Assembly: GCF_015706575.1 (NCBI RefSeq)
Contig: NW_024037076.1
Span: 2,046,001-2,110,000, forward strand
From: Patiria miniata
Lineage: Eukaryota; Echinodermata; Asteroidea; Valvatida; Asterinidae
Reading direction: 5' to 3'
DNA: 64,000 nucleotides
The notes below the pieces were generated by a model, which made no database searches, was not told the origin of the DNA, and worked only from the letters and a program-made list of their open reading frames with translations. Made by a program: the position numbers and the translations under genes. The first letter of the stretch is position 1; the number at the start of each line of letters is the position of its first letter. Positions 24,948 to 37,900 of the stretch are shown one piece after another.

Positions 24948-25318
24948 ATGATAATGGTTTTTGTGCAAAAAGGAACTAGACTATCTTTCTTCCAGCGTCG
25001 CTTTGGTTACGTTGATTTGAATGGGAAAAAAATCAAGATGGCCGCAACAGGATAATGATCAATAACAGTACTGAATGATAATTTTTTTGGTGCAAAAAGG
25101 AACCAGACTATTTTCCTTCCAGCCTCGCTTTGGTTACGTTGATTTGAATGGGAAAACAATCAAGATGGCCGCAACATAATAATGGTCTATAACAGTACTG
25201 AACGATTTTTTTGGTGCAAAAAAAGAACCAGACTATTTTTCCTTCCAGCCTCGCTTTGGTTACATTGATTTGAATGGGCTAAAAATCAAGATACCTGCCA
25301 CATGATAATGGTCTATAG
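24948..25318 (+). repeat. Three tandem copies of a 125-bp unit
   Basis: Each unit contains GAATGATAATTTTTTTGGTG-like sequence, CCTTCCAGCCTCGCTTTGG and ATCAAGATGGCCGCAACA. Starts are near 24948, 25074 and 25199. The units differ by a few substitutions and small indels. Confidence 0.85.
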
Positions 25319-25755
25319 CGTGTGACTTGACTTGAATTTGGTGGACTCGTGATGAACTCTGCTACAAAACTGGCGTAAATATGTGCATATAGAAAACTAA
25401 TTGGATCCAGAGTTATTTTTCTATTTTACATTTTGTAAAGCATTCCAAATCAGATATTCTGAGGTTTATGAATACAAACTCTTTACAAAAAGAGAGAAAT
25501 ATTTACTTTTTTTGTCTTGCCGTTTTCTTCCTTGAAAAACATCAGTTCAATTTTTATTCCTTCGAAATATATTTGTGGTCAAGGTACGTCCTACGCATAA
25601 ACATTATAAAAAACATACTGTCGGGAAAGCAAAAGGTCTAAGATGAATGACATAGGCCATGAGCTGAATTGTGAATGACGACATGGATATTTGTTTTCGT
25701 GTCCAAAATGCTTGAATCATAGGAAAGTATGCATACATGCCGCTGTCTTAAAAGA

Positions 25756-25761
25756 AATAAA
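25756..25761 (+). terminator. Candidate GARNL3 polyadenylation signal
   Basis: A canonical AATAAA lies about 1.3 kb after the stop codon. Other AATAAA motifs occur downstream, so the choice is tentative. Confidence 0.3.
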
Positions 25762-26824
25762 GTGGACATAGAATTGGGTTTTGTGGTATTTTATTTTTGG
25801 CATTTCAAAACATTAATGTTTATTTCTTTATTTAATTCTTTCCTAACTCTATCACCTTACGGATTTTTGATTTATTTGTAATTTTAAGTAAAACTATTTT
25901 GATACTACTGATTTAAGACGCTGATGACAAATCACCGTTGTATAAAATACATTTCCAGGGACAGTTTACACACTAATTATGAAAATCGTACGAATTTGAC
26001 ATAAATGACCGACTAAAAAGGTTGTAACGTAAATGATTGACCTTTTTCACTTCGTTTCTTGCCATCGTGTTTTACAAAATAAGATTCTATATGTAAATCA
26101 TGTGTTTATTACTAACATCGAGCGTAACTGTGATTGTTGAAATATTTGAAAAGAAAAAATTGTATTATAATGATGGAAATACTGCTCGTTGTTAATTAAC
26201 ATTATATTAATATTTTGATTTTTGATACGAAGTATAATGTAAATTGATTACCTTTACGTGTTTTGGTGCGTGTGATTATGACTGATAATTGTCTCTTTGC
26301 AGTAAGTTCAAACAAAAACACCTTGGGTTAAGAGCCTTGACACCGAGTCAATGTACTTAATGACACCGACAGAGGGCGTGCTCTGGCGCGCCAGAAACTA
26401 CATGACGATACAGACTCTTTAAGATTTTCAGCATGGAGTCAGAGAAAAGCTCTATTGAAACGCCATTCCAATTCGATTTCAAGTTAAGATGTGTTTTATT
26501 TAGAAAACTTTGCTTTGCCATGTCTATTAAAAATATGTATACACATTCCACTGTGTCAATCGATAAGTTTCGACTGAAATTGGCTTACATTGAATGTGTC
26601 CGGCCTAACGAAAAGTAGGCTATATTGGTTTTTTTCCCTCTAAAATTACGAAAAACCTGATTTTTTTTAATTTGACAGTTGTTTCAAATAGGCTTCGACT
26701 AAAGGCGCAAGGCAAGAAATGATTATGTTGCAAAGGATTCAGTGCTGGTCGGGAATTGGTACAACAGTATTTTTGTATTTTGGAGTAAGATAAAAATGTA
26801 AATTTCGAACCAGCCAACCGATCC

Positions 26825-27003
26825 CGCAAGCTCGGTGGTCGAGTGGTAAGACGTCTGCGCAAAGCAGGAGGTCGCTGGTTCGGGTACCACCCGAGTGATT
26901 TTTCCAACTTTCATTCGGGAGTTGAGTATACAGTGTTTGTACGTAGGTGAAGGGCAAAAACTAATATTGATTTACATCACCCCGACGCAAATTCTATCTT
27001 ATG
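26825..27003 (+). mobile_element. Full-length tRNA-derived SINE (family 1)
   Basis: The head reads GCTCGGTGGTCGAGTGGTAA (A box TGGTCGAGTGG), with a B-box-like GGTTCGGGTAC about 35 bases later. The body is ACCCGAGTGATTTTTCC, an AGGGCAAAA block and CGCAAATTCTATCTTA. A head-less copy is at 6118-6225. It is transcribed by RNA polymerase III if active. Confidence 0.75.
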
Positions 27004-27214
27004 AATATTAGAAGTAAATTTGTTGGGTAAAGAGTAAAAATGCTTATTATTTTTGGTACCACGGTACAAGCTGTGTGTAGGCCTATTTGGCTTTTAGGCT
27101 GAGTTGTAAGGCAAGTCGATCGCCAAGTCAATCGCAAGAAATCTACTAGTCGAAAGTAGTAGGGGCCCAAAATGGACCTAACAAATGAATGCCTTTGTCG
27201 CGGTCAATTCCAAT

Positions 27215-27345
27215 ATTGACTTGGGACTGGATGAATTGTGATGACTTGTGATTGGCTTGTGATGGCTTATGATGACTTGTGACTGACTTATGATGACTTG
27301 TGACTGACTTATGATGACTTGTGATGACTGATTACAACTCTGTCT
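27215..27345 (+). repeat. Short TTGTGATGACT minisatellite element
   Basis: It starts GACTTGGGACTGGATGAATT, has about eight units of the TGTGATGACTTG type, and ends GATTACAACTCTG. The same opening appears without much expansion near 16995 and 46843, suggesting that these arrays sit inside a dispersed parent element. Confidence 0.75.
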
Positions 27346-28315
27346 CCAAGCCAGCTGGACAATCGAAGCATGATCTTAAAAGGTGCAGTGAATCGTCTTA
27401 ATGTTTGGTGTATAAAATTTCAATGCTTTGCTCTTTTTCTCCAGAAAGTTTTATACCTGTGAAATTTTATGAACATGTATATCAAAATACAAAGCACACT
27501 GTTGGTGGTTTATGTCTGTTACAAAGAATCATAATTATTTATTCTACCTTGTGGGAAGTGAAATTGATTTATGCCTTTATCTTTTGCAATAAAACATGAA
27601 TGCACCTTAATTTTCAAGAGCACTTTGTTGTATTTTTGGTGAAGTTTGTGTTGGCGAACTGCGTAAATGCACTACAGCAGTATTCTGCTTTATATGCAAG
27701 ATGATCTAAGGGTTAATACTTATATTTGGAAGTCATGAGAAAGTGCTGAAATCATTTCAATATTTTGAAGAAAAAAAGATCATGAAAGCTATTCAAGACT
27801 GTAAACCCCTTCCCATTCACTCCTGTGTTCTCTAACATGATTTCAAGAAAACTATTTAGATGATCTTCTTGATGTTTTCTTTTTGGTTTACACTTGTTTT
27901 TAAAAGAGGGTTTGGCTTAAAATGATGAGGCGGGCGAGGATAATACGTAAGGCTAACAATGGGGGCGCTCTTTATTACTTTGAATGAATTGTGCTGCTTC
28001 GGCGCTCTTATTAATACTGTGAATGAATTGTGATACTTTTGCGCTCCATAAGTCTGGCATCCAGACGTATGCAATAAAAAAGGCATAGGTAAATACAAAG
28101 GGTGCCAGTCTGTTGGACGTTGTACATGTTCGACATCAACACGTGTGTGTGCTGCGCTATTTACAGTGTTGCGGTAAGTGAATTTAAACATTCTTTTCTT
28201 TCAGTGCAATCATACAAATGACATTACTTGACGCAAAAAGGGTGTCATGCTTGACAACGACTAATCTCGCGCCAATAAATGGAGAATTGTTTGGATACAA
28301 TGCCTTCACAATGTC

Positions 28316-28789
28316 TAGCCCCATAAATGTGGCCTATTTACTGGACTGCCTCCAAACATGCCAAACATAGGCCACACATCCACATGTAGAAAAATCGTGT
28401 CGACGGAGCCAAATTTTGATTTTCACATTTAGGCTTAGTTTGTAGGGTTTTTTTGCTTTAGAAGCATACTCACCCTCTTTACAGGCTAATCAGAAAGTGC
28501 TGCCTTTTTCAGATGTCTAATTTTTGTGAAATTTCATGTTGAAATTTTGATACGCAAACGTGTAAAAATGAATCTGGAAATTTCACGAAAAATATACATC
28601 TGAAAAAGGCAGCACTTTCTGATTAGCCTATGAAGAGGGTGAGTATGCTTCTAAAGCAAAAAAAACCTACAAACTAAGCCTAAATGTGAAAATCAAAATT
28701 TGGCTCCGTCGACACGATTTTTGTACATGTGGATGTGTGGCCTATGTTTACGAAGGCAGTCCAGTAAATAGGCCACATTTATGGGGCTA
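28316..28789. mobile_element. Foldback DNA element with 9-bp target duplication
   Basis: Two nearly perfect inverted arms of about 215 bp flank a loop of roughly 45 bp. The ends read TAGCCCCATAAATGTGGCC and its complement. The flanking 9-mer CACAATGTC is present on both sides (28307-28315 and 28790-28798). A 9-bp duplication with long arms is typical of MULE-type elements, but the class is not proven. No transposase is encoded. It ends about 115 bp before the start codon at 28904. Confidence 0.9.
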
Positions 28790-28903
28790 CACAATGTCGA
28801 ACAAAAATTAAAACTTGTGTGCCCATTTTCCGGACAGGTGCGTAGCCACTGGATATTTTAAGAACTGTTGCAGTGCACTACAGAACCAGATTCAATTGTC
28901 ATC

Positions 28904-31900
28904 ATGGGAGGCCCGTCCAACAAAATCAACAAGCCAAAAGTAAGTAGGCCTACATCAGATTTAAAGCAATGCTAAATTAATAGGCACATGTAATTATAAG
29001 ACAATGTATTGTATTTGTAAGACAATTTAAGATTTCTGTGAGTAAACAAGAGAGGGCGCTTTGTCAAGGACCAGCATCCTGTCCTATGAGGACACTTGTG
29101 ATTGGTTCATTCACATATATACATCTCTTTCTTTAATTTGTCTACATGTACATAAGTACAAAATGTATATCATGTATATGGAGGGCAGGTACAGTATATA
29201 TATGTTGACTAAAATTTAATTCTGATCCTGTGTGATAGTTCTGAACCAATCAAGAGACACAAGGTTAATTACCGCTGGGCAAGTATTTCACGTACAGTGT
29301 ACTTGCGAGTACAGTTTATGCTGTTCTCATTGTTCTTCTCAATTCATTTTTTTATCTACTCGAGGGCTCGTCCTGGTGCAAGATGAATCAGGTTCTCACG
29401 AGAAGCAATTTAGGGTTTTAACCCTAAAGGGGCCGGGGGGGGGGGGACATTTTCCGCGATAGCCTCTAAAAAAAAACTGTTATGACTTTTTAACCTCGAG
29501 CTTTGCGCATCTTTTGATACCAAAAACATAAAAATTGGACCACGGTATACAGAGCAGAATTGCCATTCGTACATATGAATAATTAATTAGCCATAATTCC
29601 AAAACCCTTTGACCTATAGTCATGAAATTTCTTGGGTATGTTTAGGAAGAGTTGCTCTAGATGCATGTACTGAGATTCAAAATTTTTCATTACTTGATGG
29701 CCGAGATCTTAGGGGGGGGGGGCGGAATCCGAGAGATGGTAAAAATAACCTGGCCCTTTTAGGGTTAAGGTTCACAGATTAATACGTAAACAGGGAATCG
29801 CTCCCTCCACCTTGCTCTCACTAGGATTCCATTTGTCCCCCCCCCCCCCCCCCCCCGAAAAGAAATTTAAGTAATAGACCCAAAATGAACCATGGTTTGA
29901 GATGGTTTGTATGCTCCAACTTTTGTGTGAACAAAAGTTACCATCTTCTCTTTGTTAAGATGAAAAATTGCAGAGTGCAGATTTAACAGTTACCATTGTC
30001 CCCCATAGACTTGTATTTATTCATCTGCTCTATTTACATGTACAGTGTGCTTCATAAAAAAAAGTAAAGTCATCTTGTGTGCACACACAGTTGAAATTAT
30101 GAATAGGCTTAGGCCCATAATCCATGATCATAATATCCATCGATAATTTCATGTGATGGAGAATGTTACCCAAAGGGTTAAGTTGCATGATAATGAGGCA
30201 TTAGACAAATTGGACAAAAATTGATAGAAATTAATTATCAACACCTTAGTTTATTCCATATACTGGCACAAATAGTCAATAAACACGTTATGTCTAGAGC
30301 TTGACACACAGTTGTTTTAAAATTTGATAAATGATAACCACATTAATCAAACACTACCAAACTTTTTTCAACTTGATCAATTACCTGTACCACAGAATTT
30401 CATTGCAGAAATAATTCAACTAAAAATTTGCCCTTTTCATGCCAAACAAATTTTTTAAATGTTTTTTAATTTAATTTTATTTTTTACTGATTTCAATATT
30501 TTTACGCACCAATATAATAATTATTTGAATTTTCTTTAATTATAAAATAAGACAAGTATGTTTTTTGGTATCTCTCTTTCATTTATCATTCACTTCAATC
30601 GTCCACTAAAAATATAGAACACAAAACTCTTGCACTATTGAATAAATTAACAGCATTTGGAACCAGAAATGTTAACAACCACCAAACAGCATAATTATCA
30701 TACAAACTGCATGCCACATACACACGTGTGTAATTCTAGCATTATGGAAAAAATTGTAATGTCTGGGACTGACAGAGCCAATTAACCATTAAATTCGTAT
30801 CTAATGAATGATTCAGAGAAATGATCCAAAACTCCTAGTCTGTAATCTCCTTGACCATTACTAGATGATGGATGTATAAGATTTGAAGATTGCATTTCAG
30901 GTTTAAAGGGGATATACAACATTTGCAAACATCAAAAAATAAAACTCATAGTTTTTACGAAATACCTTACTAGGATGTTGGTAAATGACAGTTGGTAAAT
31001 GTAAAATTATGGCACCTGGTGTAAAGCCATTTTCAAGAAAAAGGTATTTTTGTATGCATTTCTAACGGTGGTCGGCCGACCACCGTTGGAAAAACCTAAC
31101 TATTTTTCAACTACTGCTCCAAATTTACCATTTTTGTTCAGTCCAAATTTTGTTTGCTATTGGTTACATGTTCATGAACGTGTGCAAGCCAGCTAGACTG
31201 GTTCCCTTGCCTTACAATTTCCCGGCACCTATAAACTGATCCATTTCATCTTTAGTGGAGTCAGGGAACTAGACTACTTGAACATTTTTGTTTTCTTGGT
31301 TTTTCCAGCATTTTCGAACACAAAACTTCAAACATGTCAGTGTAACAATATTTGATCTATTATACTAACCCCTCAAATACTTCATTTGTGAAAATTACAG
31401 CAAAAGTCAATGATGTACATTCCCTTTAAAAGCTGACCTGAGCAGCTCTGTCATGAATATTACATGTACATTTTTATCCCATAACACTTGAACTGCCTAC
31501 ATACATGTACAGGTGAAAATGTCATATTTCAAAAATCAGTCAAAGAAGATAAAATTTCAGGAATTATTGATGGCAAGTCCTAGTCACTCATAATATTTAT
31601 CGTTAGGCCCCACATTGCCACAGCATCATTGGCCTATATACAAATCACAGCAATATAATCAAAATGGAGTTTAAATAAATCAAAGTTATGTTCATAATAC
31701 AAACAAATACTGGTATACTTGTACATTGTAAATGCACAATTAAACACTAAAGTTAAGTATATATTTGCAGGCACAAACAAATATGAAATCGAATAATTAT
31801 TTTGGCGTTATCAGCTTTATCCACATGTGTGGCTTCAGTTTGGACATCGCTTTGAATTTTTGACATGTTTTAGACACATGCAGAAGTTAATGTCTTCCAA

Positions 31901-34900
31901 ATAAACTTTGAACCAAAAATTTGCAAAATCTTCACTGATCTTTTATAAAATCCACAAAACCCTATTTGGCCCAAAATCCTGCATAAAGCAAGCAAACGAA
32001 TGTGCGTCGGGCACGGTAGCACATCCACTTTCATTTTTTAAAAACTCTATACTTTAAAGTCGTATCATAAACTCAAAATTGTGAACCTTTCTGTACAAAC
32101 AATATTTTTCTGCAACATCTAACTTCTCTCAAAACTGTACATGTGACATATCATAATTTGTTTCAAAACCCGAACAACTTTGGACAATTCTCAGTTAACC
32201 AAACACTACGGAAGCAATTTGCCAATTTCAAAAATAAAAAAAATATGCTAGCAGGAGAATAAAGACAAAGCATAATTGATATTCCAGTTTTTTTTTCTGA
32301 CTTTTTTTTGTACCACAAAGCTGACTAATGTCCAACATGCCTACCCTGGTACGCTTGACAATACACCCTGTGGTTTAATGTAGTAAATTCAATAAATGAA
32401 GGGTTTGTTTCTGTCGATAAATTACATATTTGTGATTTGCCTGTACAAATAAGCATAAGGCTTTAGATACATTTTAGAAACTCAATCAGTTGCCAACAGG
32501 CAAAAAATTCCCAAAATCACAAAAAAAACCTCATTTGTTTAAAAAAACAAGAAATAAATATCTAAGAAATCAATTTAAAAAAATGTGCATCTCATTTGCA
32601 TTCAATGTTAAGGCCAAAAAAAAAATAAGTCGGTCTCTGGTCAGCGCGCGCGTCGATTTTAACCATGCGCGTCGATCTTTTTTTTTCCAAAATGTTCCGC
32701 GGTAGCTCCAACAGCGCCCTCTATTTCCGCACCTCCTCAATTTTTTTTTCCAAAGAGCACCAAGGAATGGGAAATTGCACCAAGGCAAATGATTGAAAGC
32801 ACCAAGGCAAATTATGGAGGACACCATGATGTACATGAGGACACCAAAAAAGCAAAATAGTACTTACCTTGTCTGTACAATCCAAGCTTGAAGAAAAAAA
32901 AGAAAAAAGGAAAAAAAAAAAAAAAAGCCGCGTGGCCGCGTCAATTCCGGAACTTTGGTCTGACCAGAGACCGAATATTTTTTGGGGGGGCCTAATGGCC
33001 CGTTTGCTCCTTTCATTTGCACTTATGTTTTAATTTTAATTTTTTTTTCTATTTTGTTTTTAATAAAATACAGTCAAACCCTGATAAGAAGAGCACTGTT
33101 GATACACCATCCATGATCCTGCTCAGTAAAATGTTAGGTCCCAAGTTTTTGTTTTTCTTGGTTTTCCATTACTGATAATACAATCAACAAGGTAATTTGC
33201 AAAGTCCCAAGGACCTTGTTATAAAGATGTTCAACTTCTGAGAACCTATTGAATTCAACTGAATCCTACAACAGTCAATCATGAGGTTTACGGCATCCAA
33301 CAAAATCAAGAGTGCGGACCAAGTCCAATTATCAAATAACCACTGCTTTTTATACACACAAAAAAGAAAGAAGGCAGGAAAAGCTCGTGCATTCACAATG
33401 AATCAATATGGTTACTAGTCTGTTTTCAAGGCTGAGGTTCCGATGAATGTACTGATCATCATGTCCCGTACTTTCTCCGTGAATTCTGGGACATCATCTA
33501 ACGTCATACCGACGGTGGATATGGGCTTAAGGACGGTCATCTTGTATGCACCTTGATTGACGGACAAAAACATAAAGAAATGACAAACATTAACTTATTA
33601 TTAAGTAGTAAATTCAGATGTACTTTATCTTAGCAGAAATGAAACAATGAATCTATGAGATACGGTCTTGCGCTTTTTGGAAAACCGGGCAATTTAGTTA
33701 GGGACCGGTAGTCCCCGTTGCTGTGCATATAGACTTTTGATTAAAAACCCATATACGGCTGTGGCGAACTTCGTTATGAAACCCATTTCCTTTCAAACCC
33801 TTGAAAGGTGTATTTGCTTGCTTTGTGCATACTCAAAGTGCATAAAACAATGTTTAGGCAGGATGGTATCAGTCACCGGTACAAGATTCTTTGTTTGTTT
33901 TTTGTGTTCCTAGGCTACTAGGGCTGGGGTCAAAATTAGTGAACACTAACACTGGCAGTAAACAAAGTATGCACAACATATTTTTTTCTAATTGTGCACA
34001 AACCAACAGCGTATTTGCAGCGACCTCCTCCTCCTCCACCTGCAAAACCCTCCTCCAACCCCCAACCCCCCCCCTTCCCCAGTGGCAGGTCATGCAACCA
34101 GCCTGGCTTGTATATTACGAGTTTGACCACGCTAACGTGGTCACCTGACCAAACGTAGTGATCACTGTACACTCATGAGGCCCCCTTCAATGGAGACACC
34201 ACGCTATTGTGCAAAGCAACTGCTGTGTGATGAATTATCTGAACAATAGCTAACACAATGCTGTCGCCATTAAAGGGGGCCTTCCTAACGTGGTCACCTG
34301 ACCAAACGTGGTGATCACTGTACACTCACGAGGCCCCCTTCAATGGAGACACCACGCTATTGTGCAAAGCAGCTTCTCTGTGATGAATTATCTGAACAAT
34401 AGCTAACACAATGCTGTCGCCATTAAAGGGGGCCTTCCTGTTGGCTGCCTGGATCGGTCTATTGGTCAATGTGCACTGTTTGATGGCCAGGCAGGAAGAG
34501 TGTACTGCCCAGCAATTATTACTGCCCTTGACTGAGTGGCAGTCTGTTCAGATTGTTATCTCGTTGTTGACCACTTCCTTTGTCTGAACTTGTTTGCAAT
34601 CCAAACTACATGTATGACCAGTGTAAATGTACATGTATTTTAATTACATGTACATGTATTACCAGCAAAATAAGAAACTCTCTAAAGAGACTTTCACCCA
34701 CCTGATGTGAAGCGTTTATGCCTGAAACTGAAGAAGGATTCTTGGCACGAGAACACAATAGGTACTATTGGCACCTGTCACAAAACAAAATAGGAAAATA
34801 TTTGGCACTGAACACTTTAAGCAAATTAAATTTACAACCCTAACCCTGCTGAGTCCAACAGGATCCAACTGTGTCACATACCCGATGGAGCCTGTCGGAT

Positions 34901-37900
34901 TGAGCAGTTAACTCCTTGTGTACATTCCTCAAGCAAAATGTTGGATTCAGCAGGCAACTGAACCGCATATAACGCCATGTTGGACTCCGTTGGATTCAGC
35001 AGACAACTGACAATAAGGCTCAGTAGATTGAGCAGGAAACTCCGGTTGGACTCTGTTGGATTTAGCAGGGTAGTCCTGAGGAACTACTAGGGGGTCAGGG
35101 TAATAGAATATTAGAACTACTAGGGGGTCAGGGTAATAGAATATTAGAACTACTAGGGGGTTAGGGTAATAGAATATTAGAAACCTCCATGTACATGTAG
35201 CTGAGGCTGCTGAGCCTCCTCCTTTTGAAGTAAAGATGTGCATAATAATCAGTACCCTCGCTTCAGTAACAATTGTTACTACATGTACATTTACATGTAC
35301 AATGCAAAATCTCACTTGCAAGGTATTTCTCATTAAATCAGTAGGTTTGTTTCCAGGTAATTGCCAATGCTCCTACGGGTGCACACCTGTAAATAGGCCT
35401 AAACCCATCTGCCGAGCTCATGAATATATGAATATCATGTTATACCCTCAAAATATTCTATATTAGAGAGTTTTGAGAGCCATAAAATTGGGGAATTGAA
35501 GAGATATTGCAATGAACCTCTGGCCCGGACTCGGGGCTTCCAATTCTGAACATTTTCGATGCTATTGGGCTCGAAAGTGGCGCTATTTTGCCATGTTGTG
35601 GAGGGATCGTTTTTCAAGATGGCTACCGTTCCGCTTTGGGGAAAATAGGGGTCTTCTTCTTTGGGCGAGAATTTCTCGAAAAGTCAACGGTCAACCCACC
35701 AAAAATATGAAAAGAAATTGAAAGATGACGTGTTGATTATCATTTTTCTGTGCAGCTTAAATACCTGTGAGAGTTCTGAGTATTTTTAAAAGAATTTTGA
35801 AGTATGGGCATTTAGCACTAGTGTCTATGGGAATTTGTTTGCACTGTTATACCCCTACATGCTTTTAAGTGAATAGCGCCCTCAGTCGGTAGCAATATGG
35901 ACCACACCCACCTGTGCCTGTATTGCAAGGTTGAAGGCTCCCTTCTTGAAGGGAAGGAAGTACTCCACTTTCTTCTCCTCTTGTGGAAGGTTCTTCTTGG
36001 ACAGTTTTCTTGTTCCTTCGGGAAACACCCAGACCTTTGCCTGTGAAATTCCATCAATACAATATGAAGATGTGCTTATTTGCCTTTATTTTCGACCTGA
36101 TGGATCTTACTTTGAGCTGGCCTGTCATTTTGACAAGTGTAACACTTGTTACTTTCAAACTCTCGACTTTTGACAAAACATTGACGGAACTAATAGGTTG
36201 GCCTAACATCAGAAAGCATCCTTGCAATAATTTACAAATTATGTCATACATTGTCATAGGGCCTAAATACTGGTACTATCCCTTTAAAAAAAGGAAATAA
36301 ATATGTACGTGTAGAAGTACATACATGGTTCTCAACTTTTGAGTACAGAAGAAACTTTATAAGAGCAAGAGCAAATAAAACTAAAATTCTTCCTATAATT
36401 AAAAAAGCTCTGCTCCAAAATTTCAGAGGAAAGGGGCCATGAGTCGCCTCAGATTGCACCACAGAGTGCTCGCTGGAGTTTGCACTTGGGGCAAATATTT
36501 TCAGGTTTTTTGTCACAGTCCAATCATATCCCTGAACTGTGTTGTAAAGTAAGACTGACACAGTTCAAGTAAAGTCTCTACAAGTACAAGACTTACGTTT
36601 TGCTCCTTGATGATCTTGACAGTGTTCTCCAGTGCTACTTTGGCCTTTTCTCGGTTGGTTCGGCTGACGAATATGACGCCACTCAGCATGGCGGCTAGGC
36701 CCACTGGCCCCAAATACTTGACCGAGTTTTTCATCATAATGGAGCAACGGTCAGGCCAGTATTCCATCATGGCTGAAAAATTCAAATCAAAAATTTGGTA
36801 ATTGTTTAAAATGTATGCACTTCTAAAATGTTCAACGCCATTTGTATACATACATAGTAAGCATATAACTACAACAGAATTGTTGGTGTAGACTTCAAGT
36901 TATTGTTTAACACTACTTACATGTAGCAATCTCTCTGTAAGTTATTTTTAAGAAATTGACAATTTCTCAGAGAATTTTAAGTTGCTTGTGATAGACCTGT
37001 AAGATAAGCAATAGACTTGTTATTAAGTTGTGATCGACTTATGACGACATGTGATTGTCTTGTGATAATCTTGTAATCGACATGTGATAGTATTGTAACA
37101 GTCTTGTGATTGTCTTTTGATTGTCTTATGATAACTTGTGATTGCTTTGTGAGCACTTATGATTTTGATTACCCTCTTGATTGTCCCTTCTCACTTTACG
37201 TGATCAGTTGTGCTCTGGTGGCTACACACCGAAATATGAGGCTTGTGATTGCTTATGATCACCTTGTGTCTGACTTGTGATTGACTTATGATGACGTGTG
37301 ATCGACTTGTACTCACCCATATGGTCAAAAGTGCTCTGGTGGTTTGCAATGTAAGGGTTGCAATTGTCTTATGATTGTCTTATGATTGTCTTGTGCTTGT
37401 CTTGTGATTGTCTTATGATTGTTCTATGGTGACTTATGATTGACGTTACCTAATGTATGTGGTCAATTAGTGTTGTGGTTACACACAGCAATATGATAAG
37501 GCTTGTGACTGCCTTGTGATTGCCTCGTCTGACTTATGATTGATTTATAGTGACTTGTGATGACTGTGATTGGCTTGTACTCACCTATGTGATCGATAGT
37601 GCTCTGGTAGTTGCACACAGCAATATTACATGTATAAGGCTTGTGACTGCCTTGTGATTGATTTATATTGCTCATTACTACTGTAATCGCTGTGATATAG
37701 TTATACTATGAATAGCGTACCTAAATGCATAATAATAATAATAATAATAATAATAGTGGCTTGTGATGGACTTGTGATGACTGTGATTGATTTGTACTCA
37801 CCTATGTGGTCGATAGTGCTCTGGTGGTTACACACAACAATGTAAGGCTTATCAGACTTGAGGTGTTCCAGACCCGTGGCACTCACTTTGATGCCAAACA

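Larger units (their letters stand above)
24415..26820 (+). other. GARNL3 3' UTR and downstream DNA
   Basis: No coding sequence is recognised. Besides the inverted-repeat element at 24438 and the tandem triplication at 24948-25318, an AATAAA at 25756-25761 could end the GARNL3 transcript. The remainder is AT-rich. Confidence 0.5.
28940..33414 (+). other. Intron-1 DNA before the nested acyltransferase gene
   Basis: No exon is visible. The stretch contains a TTAA-flanked element (29422-29764), a copy of the 436-566 repeat (30766-30900), a 24-bp perfect palindrome (31064-31087) and an inverted-repeat element (32608-32995). The sequence from 29900 to 32600 is otherwise plain AT-rich DNA. Confidence 0.65.
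36975..37800 (+). repeat. Minisatellite with copies of the catalytic-exon donor edge
   Basis: This acyltransferase intron is built of TTGTGATTGTCT and TTGTGATTGACT units. Interspersed are four fragments that match, on the minus strand, the last 40-60 bp of exon 37802-37938 plus its GTGAGTAC donor. They lie at about 37577-37642, 37446-37502, 37309-37358 and 37188-37245. An (AAT)n microsatellite is at 37730-37755. Confidence 0.88.

Noticed and set aside
26825..26895. A functional tRNA gene
   Set aside because: Promoter boxes are present but no sound acceptor-stem pairing is visible and the sequence continues into a SINE body with a second copy elsewhere.
37188..37642. Functional mutually exclusive exons in the acyltransferase gene
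   Set aside because: The copies have donors but no acceptors or upstream exon sequence, and they carry a stop, a lost catalytic His or a deletion.
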